Below are positions 6,938 to 13,806 of a stretch of 25,450 nucleotides of DNA, piece by piece. The DNA lies in the IMG/VR virus record IMGVR_UViG_3300044981_000043, positions 1-25,450 of that record; one strand, given 5' to 3'. Position 1 is the first letter of the stretch, and every line of letters begins with the position of its first letter. Origin of the DNA: a virus. The notes beneath the pieces are model-generated. The model saw nothing but the letters and a program-made list of their open reading frames with translations, ran no database searches and was not told the origin of the DNA. Position numbers and translations under genes: made by a program.

Positions 6938-7579
6938 TCACGCGAACGGATTCGAACCGGTGGCCGGCTTGGCCGCCTGCGCGAACGGATCGGCCGAACC
7001 GGTGGCCGGCTTACCGGCAAACGGGTCATGCTTCGCCGGCTCGCTGTGGTTGACCTGACCGGCGTTCGGATCGGCGTACTTGCCGAACGTGCCCGCGACA
7101 TCGTTGTTGCCGATGGCCAGGCGCTCGCCGTCGGCGACGGACATCACGCCGTCCAGGTTGAACGAAATGCCGCCACCTTCGTTGGGCCAGAAATAGGCGG
7201 AAAGCGCGGCGCGGACCTTCTTGCCGGCGTAGAACTTCGAGCGAATGGCCGCCTGCTGGGCCTGCTGGTCGAGCTGTGCGCCCGTCTCGTCGGCCAGGTA
7301 CGGGGCGAACTGCGACGCGGCACGGATCACGAACCAGTCGCCCGGCACACCCGGAATCGGCTTAGCCGTGTTGGCGTTGCGGGGCACGCGGATATCGATA
7401 CCGGCGAGTGAACCGCCCGGTGCGACGGACTTGAGGACGGCGGCCAGATCGTCCTGCGCGGCGGGCGGGAACGCCAGCACGGCGTAGAACTGCAGCGGGT
7501 TGCCGACTTTCTTGCGGTTGGGCACGGCCTGCGCCAGTGCGGAATGGGTCAGAATTGCGATGTGGTCGGTAATAGCCAT
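6938..7579 (-). CDS. Enc34-type single-stranded DNA-binding protein (DUF2815-like)
   Basis: This 213-residue protein has a GGAG ribosome-binding site before ATG 7579. The body has the pattern of the phage Enc34 ssDNA-binding family: KVGNPLQFYAVLAFPP near the N-terminus, GDWFVIRAASQFAP in the middle, and KVRAALSAYFWPNEGGGISFNLDGVM followed by DGERLA. It should coat ssDNA at the replication fork and protect recombination intermediates. The C-terminus is a low-complexity tail with three copies of a PFA tip (DPFA 185-188, DPFA 197-200, NPFA 210-213) separated by KPATGS spacers. This recalls the acidic/aromatic DDIPF tip by which bacterial SSBs recruit partners. It lies between a RecB-like nuclease and RusA, consistent with a replication/recombination operon. 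Confidence 0.8.
   Translation of the reverse strand: MAITDHIAILTHSALAQAVPNRKKVGNPLQFYAVLAFPPAAQDDLAAVLKSVAPGGSLAGIDIRVPRNANTAKPIPGVPGDWFVIRAASQFAPYLADETGAQLDQQAQQAAIRSKFYAGKKVRAALSAYFWPNEGGGISFNLDGVMSVADGERLAIGNNDVAGTFGKYADPNAGQVNHSEPAKHDPFAGKPATGSADPFAQAAKPATGSNPFA
6942..7012. repeat. Tandem repeat coding the tail of the ssDNA-binding protein
   Basis: Two blocks are repeated. GCGAACGGAT occurs at 6942-6951 and 6981-6990, and a 17-bp identical block beginning GAACCGGTGG occurs at 6954-6970 and 6996-7012. The duplication creates the repeated PFA/KPATGS units at the protein C-terminus and could change copy number by slippage. Confidence 0.8.
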
Positions 7580-7624
7580 GATGAACTCCGTAGTTTAGTA
7601 AACGATTGATTGCGGAAAGTGAAA

Positions 7625-7737
7625 CTACGACGGTAGGGACTCGAACCGCTACTGTGTCCGCAGGCGTCCAGCGTATGCGCCGCCTTTGTCTTGTTCGCAC
7701 ACAATCCCGTTACGCCGCAACGGGCAAGACGTCGTAG
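7625..7737 (-). ncRNA. tRNA-like structured RNA, not a canonical tRNA
   Basis: This lies in a 228-base gap between two genes of the leftward operon. On the minus strand the element opens with CTACGAC and closes with the exact complement GTCGTAG, a 7-bp acceptor-like stem. Just before the 3' strand is GGTTCGAGTCC, a consensus T-loop sequence; its stem (GTAG and GG against CC and CTAC) is complete apart from one bulged C. Near the 5' end is a perfect CCCGTT/AACGGG hairpin whose loop contains GG, like a D-arm, enclosed by a 6-bp GTCTTG/CAAGAC helix. Further stems (AGGCG/CGCCT, GCG-CATA-CGC) follow. The length of 113 nt, the lack of a 7-base anticodon loop with U33 and the lack of an encoded CCA argue against an ordinary tRNA. 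It may be a decayed tRNA or a tRNA mimic. Confidence 0.45.
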
Positions 7738-7740
7738 TGC

Positions 7741-7807
7741 GGTGGCGCCGGGCTCGGCATCGTCGGATGAATGACTGGCGTACTGCCGGCACGACCACGA
7801 GCGAATA
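7741..7807 (-). other. Rest of the intergenic region: imperfect hairpin, no gene seen
   Basis: Between the tRNA-like element and the DUF2800-type stop, the ends GGTGGCGCCGG and CCGGCACGACC can pair at 9 of 11 positions. No start codon with a ribosome-binding site and no second T-loop is visible. It may be a 5' extension of the same RNA. Confidence 0.3.
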
Positions 7808-9010
7808 TTAAGTCTTTCTGACGTACTTGTCAAACGTTCCCGCAACGGTCGCCGGATCCGCCGTATCGACCGTCGAGATCGTCTTAGCGCCCGCGGCGCG
7901 GCCGATCAGGGCGTCGTGCATCTCGGCGGGAATGGCCGGCAGGGCGTCGCTCAGCGCGCACGGCTGCACGAGATCCGCACGGCCCAGGGCGAGCAGGGTA
8001 AGCGCGGCGGTCTGCGGGTCGGCCCACACCCGCCGGCCTTGCGAGACTTTCATCACGAGCCCGTGCGTGCCGGCGCCGGCCATCTTGGCAATGCGCTCTT
8101 CGACGTCCTCCCAAAAGTTCTTGAAGGCGGTCCGCACGGACCACAGCGCGATGATTTCCTCGTCGGTCATCTCGTGCACCATCGACGTCGAGACGTACGC
8201 CTTGAGCGCCGTCTTGCCCGCGTGGTGCGTGGTCGGACAGCGTGAGGACGCCCGGCAGTAGCGGCAATGCTTGCCAGGGACCGGCTGCATCGTTTCGTCA
8301 TCGTAGGCGCGGCGGACCTCGCGCGCTTCGGCCAATATCTTGGCGCGCTCGGTGGCGATCCAATGGCCCGGCAGCGCCAGCAATTGGCCGGGCTCGCCGT
8401 GGATGCGCCGCGGCTGGTAGATCCCGAGCGAGACATCGGCCGGTTCGAGTTTGAAATCTTCGCAGGCGGCGACCGCATAGCCCGCGGCCTGTTCGTTCGG
8501 CGCATCGGCCGTGCCGACCTCGACCTCGCCGAACCCGTACTTGTAATCGATGACGGCGAGCTGGCGCTCGGTCGGGAACCAGATGAGACAGTCGGCCGTG
8601 CCGAACAGCGGCGGCGACGTGCCCGAAATGGCCACGCGGCGTTCAAGCACGATGTGCGCCAGGCTCGTGCCGATGAACTCGGCAAGCCACGCGGCGTATT
8701 GCTTGCCGTGATAACGCAGCTTTTCGTTCCACTGCTCCGGCGTCTGGCCTTTCAGATCCAGGCCGACCGGCACGACCTGCTCGGGCGCCTCGCCGGCTTC
8801 CGCGCCAGCTAGGCCGAACCGCTGGCGCACGTAGAACTCGGCGACGGTATGGGCGCGCGTCCCTTCCTCTGCGGCGGGGCCCGGCTCGTCGGGCAGCCCG
8901 TCGGACCAGGGCACCGATTTAGCGCATTTCGACCAGCGCGACCGCGCGGACATGCCCAGCTTGCTGTGTTTCGGGAAATCGTCAGTATCGACGGCCGTCT
9001 GTACTGTCAT
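7808..9010 (-). CDS. DUF2800-type PD-(D/E)XK nuclease (RecB/Cas4-like) with probable Fe-S cluster
   Basis: This 400-residue protein is first in the leftward operon and starts at ATG 9010 behind AAGGA. It has the RecB-like nuclease signature in order: AEEGTRAH (Glu49, His54), a strand with Glu123, GTAD (Asp140), VIDYKYG (Asp155, Lys157) and QAAGYAV (Gln174, Tyr178). Four cysteines, Cys29 near the N-terminus and Cys249, Cys252 and Cys258 (HCRYCRASSRC), match the split 4Fe-4S arrangement of AddB/Cas4-type nucleases. It probably processes DNA ends during phage recombination or replication, together with the ssDNA-binding protein and RusA encoded downstream. The family match is strong by motif; the exact substrate is unknown. 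Confidence 0.85.
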   Translation of the reverse strand: MTVQTAVDTDDFPKHSKLGMSARSRWSKCAKSVPWSDGLPDEPGPAAEEGTRAHTVAEFYVRQRFGLAGAEAGEAPEQVVPVGLDLKGQTPEQWNEKLRYHGKQYAAWLAEFIGTSLAHIVLERRVAISGTSPPLFGTADCLIWFPTERQLAVIDYKYGFGEVEVGTADAPNEQAAGYAVAACEDFKLEPADVSLGIYQPRRIHGEPGQLLALPGHWIATERAKILAEAREVRRAYDDETMQPVPGKHCRYCRASSRCPTTHHAGKTALKAYVSTSMVHEMTDEEIIALWSVRTAFKNFWEDVEERIAKMAGAGTHGLVMKVSQGRRVWADPQTAALTLLALGRADLVQPCALSDALPAIPAEMHDALIGRAAGAKTISTVDTADPATVAGTFDKYVRKT

Positions 9011-9046
9011 GGCGTAAGTCCTTGAATGGTGAGGAATTGCGCCGAC

Positions 9047-9075
9047 ACGGTAGCACGACTTTAGGCGATAGTCAA
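9047..9075 (-). promoter_or_regulatory. Probable leftward early promoter
   Basis: On the minus strand, TTGACT (9070-9075) and TACCGT (9047-9052) are separated by 17 bases, a good sigma-70 geometry. It lies 37 bases upstream of the DUF2800-type start. The spacer and -10 share AGTCGTGCTA with the promoter-like region of the homing endonuclease gene at 19656. Confidence 0.6.
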
Positions 9076-9096
9076 TCCATACTTAAGGGCTTTCGG

Positions 9097-9241
9097 TACT
9101 GACGATACTGACGTACTGAGGCACTGAACGTACTTTCACTTAGGTCCTAGAAATCCGAAAAGCACGGTAACCTCTTTTCTCACTTCTAACTCATTTATTT
9201 ACAATTATGTAGTTTGATAGTAGATCGTCAGTACGTCAGTA
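9097..9241. repeat. Iteron-like TACTGACG repeats flanking an AT-rich core; candidate origin or operator
   Basis: TACTGACG occurs at 9097-9104 and 9106-9113, with a variant TACTGAGG at 9114-9121. Two adjoining copies in the opposite orientation (CGTCAGTA) lie at 9226-9233 and 9234-9241. Between them, 9186-9223 is strikingly AT-rich for this genome. The clusters sit upstream of both divergent promoters. This layout suits a replication origin with a melting region, or operators for one regulator acting on both sides. Confidence 0.55.
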
Positions 9242-9285
9242 CTTTGGTCTGTCGGAGAAGGGCGGTTTGCGAAAAGTGAGAAAAG
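9174..9285. repeat. 12-bp inverted repeat pair in the divergent control region
   Basis: CTTTTCTCACTT at 9174-9185 is exactly repeated in inverse orientation as AAGTGAGAAAAG at 9274-9285, 88 bases apart. It interleaves with the TACTGACG clusters. The 301-base gap 9011-9311 holds no open gene, only these repeats and the two promoters. Confidence 0.6.
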
Positions 9286-9299
9286 GCCGCCCATCGGGT

Positions 9300-9314
9300 T
9301 AAACTCGCGCCATG
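9300..9314 (+). promoter_or_regulatory. -10-like element abutting the small terminase start codon
   Basis: TAAACT at 9300-9305 is followed by six bases and then ATG 9312, with no Shine-Dalgarno in between. This is the same spacing as at 398-412. It may drive a leaderless late transcript. No consensus -35 is visible, so an activator or an altered polymerase may be needed. Confidence 0.35.
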
Positions 9315-9794
9315 ACGTCGACCCATGACCTACAACCCGTCAAGGCATCCCTCATTGCGGACCTGGTCGGACTGATCAATATCAACCTGGCTGATCTGTT
9401 ACAGGTCAAGGCCCGGGCGTGTTTTGACTGTGACGGTACGGGCATGTGCGGCGACCCCGATGACGCGGGCGCATCCACACTAGCGACCTGCGCGACATGT
9501 GGCGGGATTGGTGCGGTCGAACAATTCACGTTCGATATGGCCCGGATGAAATCCGTCCAGTTCGGCCGCCTGGTCGAGGGTTGGGACGTCAAACAGGGTC
9601 AGATCGTCCCCAAGATGCGCAGCAAAGACAAAGCGTTTGCCGTGCTCGTGAAGCTGCTGGGCTTCGACAAGGCCATTCTCGAAATAGCGAACGCCGCGCC
9701 GTTCACCGAGTCCATACCGGACGAGCAGCGGGCGGCCTACGTCGAGCAGCTCAAGGAATTGGCCTCGCTGGGCCTGCTGGACGCGCGTACGTGA
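9312..9794 (+). CDS. Terminase small subunit with DnaJ-like zinc finger
   Basis: This 160-residue protein lies directly upstream of the large terminase, whose start overlaps its stop (GTGA). The C-terminal half contains KMRSKDKAFAVLVKLLGFDKAI, resembling the Terminase_2 ending (DKLKALELLGKHLG). The N-terminal part contains CFDCDGTGMC (Cys37, 40, 46) and CATCGGIG (Cys60, 63), two CxxCxGxG-type halves like a DnaJ zinc finger. The protein would recognise packaging sites and load the large subunit; the finger may contribute to DNA or protein binding. The start ATG has no ribosome-binding site. The small-subunit call is based on position and the C-terminal pattern; the zinc-binding call is based on visible cysteines. 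Confidence 0.75.
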   Translation: MTSTHDLQPVKASLIADLVGLININLADLLQVKARACFDCDGTGMCGDPDDAGASTLATCATCGGIGAVEQFTFDMARMKSVQFGRLVEGWDVKQGQIVPKMRSKDKAFAVLVKLLGFDKAILEIANAAPFTESIPDEQRAAYVEQLKELASLGLLDART

Positions 9795-11314
9795 CCGCTG
9801 CAAGTGCAACCCTAGCTACCCTAGCGGCTACCCCGGCCGACGCGCAGGACGGCCCACAGGCGCCGGCTGTCGACCCCGTTGCGTTCCTGATCGAGGCGGC
9901 GCGGACGAACTACGGCGCGTTCATCTCAGCCGTGCATCGCCCGCGGTTCAAACATTCAGCCTTCTCGGCGCGTGTCTGCCGGGAAATCGACCAGTGGGTC
10001 GAGGACGTCATCGCCGGCAAGCGGCCGGTCTTGATGCTGACGGCGCCCCCGCAGCACGGCAAGAGCTCGCTGATCTCGCGCTGTTTGCCGCCCTACCTGT
10101 TCGGGCGCCTGACAGCCGAGCTCGATGCGGTTCGCATTGCCTGCGCGTCCTATGCGCTATCCCTGGCCCGGCGCAACACGCGCGACGCAGGCGGCATCAT
10201 GGACGAGCCGATCTACCGGGCCATCTTTCCGCATACGGCGCTGATCGGTTACAAGGGCGTGCGGACGGCGGACGGCTTCGACGTGCCGCAGGGTGGGGGC
10301 TTACGCGGCGTCGGTGTCGGCGGCGGTCTGACGGGCTTCTCGCTGGAAATCGCGATAGTGGACGACCCGACCGCCAATGCCCAGCAAGCCCTATCGGCTG
10401 TGGTGCAGGACGGGCTAGAAGCCTGGTATGAATCGGTCTTGATGACCCGCCTGCAGCAACGCTCGGGCACGCTGGTGATCGGTACGCCCTGGTCGGCGAA
10501 CGACATCTTGGCCCGCGTGCGCCGCAAGATGACCGGCGACCCACGTTTCCGCCATCTGTCGTTCCCAGCGCTGAACCTGCCCGGCGAGCTTGGCTACAAC
10601 CCGGATCTGCCCGAAGGCGCGCTCGTGCCGGCGCTGCATAACGAAGCAAAGCTGCGCGAGATGAAAGCCCACATGTCCGAAACGTGGTGGGCCTCGATGT
10701 ACCAGCAGGCGCCCCTGGCCGACTTCGGCGCGATCTTCAAACGCGAGCACCTGCAGTATTACCGGCGTGCGGAACTGCCGGCGACCTTCGTACAAGTCAT
10801 CATGTCCGTGGATGCGACGTTTAAGGACGGCACGGCCAGCGACTTCGTGGGTGTGGGCGTTTGGGGCAAGACGGCGGACGAGCGCGTCTGGCTGATCGAT
10901 TGGCGGCGCGAGAAGCTCGCCTTTATGGCGACCGCATCGGCGATCATCGACCTGAAACGTAAGCACCCCCGCGTCTCGCGCGTGTTCATCGAGGACGCGG
11001 CCAACGGTGCGGCCCTGGTCGACATGCTCAAGAAGCACATTCCGGGCCTGGTCGGCGTGCCGCCGCTCGGATCGAAAGAAGCCCGCGCGGCGGCGGTGTC
11101 ATGGGTGTGGGAGAACAAAAATGTCATGCTCCCCCATCCGGACGAGAATCCCGGCATCGTGCCGATCGTGTCCGAAATTACCAGTTTCCCTGATACCGTG
11201 ACCGGGCATGACGATGCGGTCGATATGATGACTATCGCCTTACATCAGTTATGCTTGCGCTCGCCCATCGCGGCGCTGATCACGAACGACATTCTACGCA
11301 TGGCGGCCCTATGA
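9791..11314 (+). CDS. Terminase large subunit (packaging ATPase and nuclease)
   Basis: This 507-residue motor protein pumps DNA into the prohead and cuts concatemers. I chose GTG 9791, which overlaps the small-subunit stop (GTGA); the frame is open upstream but there it is a shadow of the small-subunit gene. The ATPase domain has Walker A APPQHGKS (residues 85-92), Walker B IAIVDD (Asp191, Asp192) and the coupling motif GTPWSANDIL (231-240). The RNase H-like nuclease domain has Asp341 (MSVDATFKDG), Glu401/Asp402 (FIEDAANG) and Asp474/475/478 (GHDDAVD), a complete metal-binding set. It belongs to the Terminase_6-type nuclease group. The portal gene overlaps its stop by four bases. Confidence 0.95.
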   Translation: MTAASATLATLAATPADAQDGPQAPAVDPVAFLIEAARTNYGAFISAVHRPRFKHSAFSARVCREIDQWVEDVIAGKRPVLMLTAPPQHGKSSLISRCLPPYLFGRLTAELDAVRIACASYALSLARRNTRDAGGIMDEPIYRAIFPHTALIGYKGVRTADGFDVPQGGGLRGVGVGGGLTGFSLEIAIVDDPTANAQQALSAVVQDGLEAWYESVLMTRLQQRSGTLVIGTPWSANDILARVRRKMTGDPRFRHLSFPALNLPGELGYNPDLPEGALVPALHNEAKLREMKAHMSETWWASMYQQAPLADFGAIFKREHLQYYRRAELPATFVQVIMSVDATFKDGTASDFVGVGVWGKTADERVWLIDWRREKLAFMATASAIIDLKRKHPRVSRVFIEDAANGAALVDMLKKHIPGLVGVPPLGSKEARAAAVSWVWENKNVMLPHPDENPGIVPIVSEITSFPDTVTGHDDAVDMMTIALHQLCLRSPIAALITNDILRMAAL

Positions 11315-13023
11315 CTCTCAAGAAAGGCAACAAGACGAAGCCCCGGCCGCCGATTCACGTTCCGCCGCCGTTGGCGGACACGATGGAAGGCGGCCCGATG
11401 ATCGGCGAGCGTGCCGTGCAAGATGCTCCCGGCCCGGGCCTGACGCCGTCGATGACTCAGGCAACGGCCCACGAAGTCGATCCAGCGCGCTACACAACGC
11501 AGGAACGCAAGGCCGCCGAGCATGCGATGGATTTCAACGGCGCGGCGCAGAACGCACTGACGTTTGTCGAGACAACTGGCTTCCCGGGTTTCCCGACGCT
11601 GGGCCTGCTCGGCCAGCTGGCCGAATACCGCACGATGCACGAGACGCTCGCCGACGAGACGGTCCGCATGTGGGGCAAGGTCAAGGCGGCCGGCGACGCC
11701 CCACCCGAGAAGCTCGAAGAGATCGAGGAAGAGCTCAAGCGCATGGATCTGCGCAAGCATGTGCGCCAGGCGGTCATTCACGACCAGGCATACGGCGGCG
11801 CGCACGTCTACTTCAAAATGAAAGACGACCAAACGGCGCGCGACGTGCCGCTGATCTTTCGTCCCTATTCCGTGCCCAAAGGTGCGTTCGAAGGCGTGCG
11901 CGTCGTCGAGCCGTTCTGGGTCACACCCAACGCCTACAACTCGATCGACCCGACGGCCGAAGACTTCTACATCCCCTCGTCCTGGTGGCTGCTCGGCATC
12001 GACGTGCATGCGACCCGCCTGCACACGCTGATCTCGCGCCCCGTCGCCGACATGCTCAAGCCGGCCTATTCGTTCCGCGGCGTGAGCATGACGCAACTCG
12101 CCATGCCCTACGTCGACAACTGGCTGCGCAGCCGTCAGAGCATCTCCGACACGCTCAAGCAGTTCAGCGTCTCGGGCGTAGCGACCGACCTGCAACAGAT
12201 CCTGCAGCCCGGCGCGGCGGTCAATTTGCAGCAACGCGCCCAGCTGATCAACGCCTACCGCGATAACCGCAATTTGCTGTTTCTCGACAAGGCGACCGAA
12301 GAGTTCTTTCAGATCAACACGCCACTATCGGGCCTGGACGCCCTGCAAGCGCAAGCCCAAGAACAGATGGCGGCCGTTTCGCACATTCCGCTGGTCAAGC
12401 TGCTGGGCATTACACCGACGGGGCTCAATGCGTCGAGCGAGGGCGAGATCCGCGTGTTCTATGACTACGTGCGCGGCTACCAGACGAATGCGCTTGGCGC
12501 GTTGATGCAGGACGTCTTGCAGCTGGTACAGCTCTCCCTGTTCGGCGCGATCGACCCGGGTATCTCGTGGGAGTGGGAACCGTTGATGGAACTCTCGAAG
12601 CTCGAAGATGCGGACCGCCGCAACAAGGACGCGCAGACCGCCGATTACTATGTGACGATGGGCGCGCTCAACGCCGAGCAGGTCGCGCAGCATCTCGCGC
12701 AGGATCCGACCAGCGGTTATTCGGGCCTATTCGATGGTCAGGACGACTCGGCCGAACCGGCCGACGACGACATCGCCGGCATCACTCAGCAAATTCTAGG
12801 CATCGGCCACCACCCGAACGACGAGGACAACGATGGACATTCGAGCACCGGGGAAACGCGACAAGTATCTACCACCGATCCCGCCCAACGCACAGACGGC
12901 AGCGAAATACCGGCGTCAGTTGAACCGGGCCGTCCAAAGGATGACAAAGAGCTATCTTTGGTGGCTGCAAAGCCGCTACAGCTCGGCGCTAAGCCAAAAC
13001 GTCGAAGCGGGACGATTGCCTGA
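11311..13023 (+). CDS. Portal protein (DUF1073 type)
   Basis: This 570-residue protein forms the ring at the capsid vertex through which DNA passes. I chose ATG 11311 because it overlaps the terminase stop (ATGA); an earlier in-frame ATG at 11251 would lie inside the terminase gene. DUF1073-like features are IHDQAYGGAHVYFKM, the PAYSFRGVSMTQLAMPYVDNW region, SGLDALQAQAQEQMAAVSHIPLVKLLGITPTGLNASSEGE (central helical crown) and WEWEPLMELSKLEDADRRN. The last 64 codons, rich in S, T, D and K, overlap the start of the next gene in another frame by 191 bases; this tail is probably not essential for the ring. Confidence 0.88.
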   Translation: MTLKKGNKTKPRPPIHVPPPLADTMEGGPMIGERAVQDAPGPGLTPSMTQATAHEVDPARYTTQERKAAEHAMDFNGAAQNALTFVETTGFPGFPTLGLLGQLAEYRTMHETLADETVRMWGKVKAAGDAPPEKLEEIEEELKRMDLRKHVRQAVIHDQAYGGAHVYFKMKDDQTARDVPLIFRPYSVPKGAFEGVRVVEPFWVTPNAYNSIDPTAEDFYIPSSWWLLGIDVHATRLHTLISRPVADMLKPAYSFRGVSMTQLAMPYVDNWLRSRQSISDTLKQFSVSGVATDLQQILQPGAAVNLQQRAQLINAYRDNRNLLFLDKATEEFFQINTPLSGLDALQAQAQEQMAAVSHIPLVKLLGITPTGLNASSEGEIRVFYDYVRGYQTNALGALMQDVLQLVQLSLFGAIDPGISWEWEPLMELSKLEDADRRNKDAQTADYYVTMGALNAEQVAQHLAQDPTSGYSGLFDGQDDSAEPADDDIAGITQQILGIGHHPNDEDNDGHSSTGETRQVSTTDPAQRTDGSEIPASVEPGRPKDDKELSLVAAKPLQLGAKPKRRSGTIA

Positions 13024-13789
13024 CCTGGCGGAAGATGCGGCAGTGATAGCAGAGGACGCCGCGCCGGAAACCCCCGGCCAGGCGTCCCAGGCACTTTTCG
13101 GCGAGCTCAAACGGCTAAAAAAGTACTGGAACACGTACTTCGACGATCTCGCGACGCACCTAGCGACACGCATTATCGAGGACACGTACCGGGATAATGC
13201 GAACGCCTGGAAAGCCCAGCTGCGCAAGGCCGGCTTTACGGTCGATATGCAGCTGTCGCCGGCCCAGCAGCTCGTGCTGAAATCGAGCATCGCCGAGAAC
13301 GTCGCGCTGATCCAGTCGATCCCGGAGAAGTTCCACACCGACGTCCAGGGTATTGTGCTGCGTTCGTTCGTGCGCGGGCGCGATCTCGCCACGATGGCCG
13401 ACGAGATCAAGGCACGCGGCAAGGTGACGACGAACCGGGCCGCGCTGATTGCCCGCGACCAGTCCAACAAGGCGACGGCGCAGATGAACGCCGCGCGCCA
13501 GCGCGAGCTGGGCCTGACGTGGGCGGTGTGGAAGCATTCGAGCGCGGCGAAAGAACCGCGGCATACGCACGTTCGGGCCGGGCGCGAGCAGTGGATCTTC
13601 GACACGCAGCAAGGCATCGATTTCGGCGACAGTTTTGGCCAAGTTTTACCCGGTCAGGCCATAAATTGTGGGTGTGTATCGCGCACGCTGATCCCAGCCA
13701 TCGGCCGCGGGCTTGCGGGTGGCAAACAGTTCGACGCCAACAAACTCGAACCGGTTCCAGGCTTTCCCGGCGCCTACCGTCAACCCTAA
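12833..13789 (+). CDS. Mu gpF-like head morphogenesis protein
   Basis: This 318-residue minor head protein is ejected or assembled with the portal. ATG 12833 follows GAGG. This early start is supported because LPPIPPNAQTAAKYRRQL and MTKSYLWWLQSRY resemble the usual N-terminus of the family. The C-terminal domain has the Mu F signature: NRAALIARDQSNKATAQMN, WKHSSAAKEPRHTHVRAG and LPGQAINCGCVSRT, with the conserved His and Cys residues that suggest metal binding. It overlaps the portal gene by 191 bases in another frame. A gene with a GGAG leader follows after 14 bases. Confidence 0.88.
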   Translation: MDIRAPGKRDKYLPPIPPNAQTAAKYRRQLNRAVQRMTKSYLWWLQSRYSSALSQNVEAGRLPDLAEDAAVIAEDAAPETPGQASQALFGELKRLKKYWNTYFDDLATHLATRIIEDTYRDNANAWKAQLRKAGFTVDMQLSPAQQLVLKSSIAENVALIQSIPEKFHTDVQGIVLRSFVRGRDLATMADEIKARGKVTTNRAALIARDQSNKATAQMNAARQRELGLTWAVWKHSSAAKEPRHTHVRAGREQWIFDTQQGIDFGDSFGQVLPGQAINCGCVSRTLIPAIGRGLAGGKQFDANKLEPVPGFPGAYRQP

Positions 13790-13791
13790 CC

Positions 13792-13806
13792 GGAGCTTCG
13801 CCCATG
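13792..13806 (+). repeat. 15-bp leader repeat (Shine-Dalgarno to start codon), copy 1
   Basis: GGAGCTTCGCCCATG, from ribosome-binding site through start codon, is identical to 20416-20430 before an unrelated gene. It may be a conserved initiation cassette or a recombination boundary. Confidence 0.7.

Noticed and set aside
7625-7737. Ordinary tRNA gene
   Set aside because: Acceptor-like and T-loop sequences are present, but no 5-bp/7-base anticodon arm with U33 can be drawn, the T-stem has a bulge and the length is about 113 nt.
7549-7845. 98-codon minus-strand frame across the tRNA-like region
   Set aside because: It starts inside the nuclease gene, ends inside the ssDNA-binding gene and has no ribosome-binding site or recognisable composition.
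9497-9790. N-terminal extension of the large terminase
   Set aside because: The extra residues are Arg/Gln-rich and lie inside the small-subunit gene; GTG 9791 overlaps the small-subunit stop and gives a normal length.
11251-11310. Earlier in-frame start of the portal gene
   Set aside because: It lies within the terminase coding sequence; ATG 11311 has the typical ATGA overlap.
11245-12234. 329-codon minus-strand open frame under the portal gene
   Set aside because: Composition (Arg, His and Val rich) is typical of the antisense of GC-rich coding DNA; no ribosome-binding site and no family pattern.
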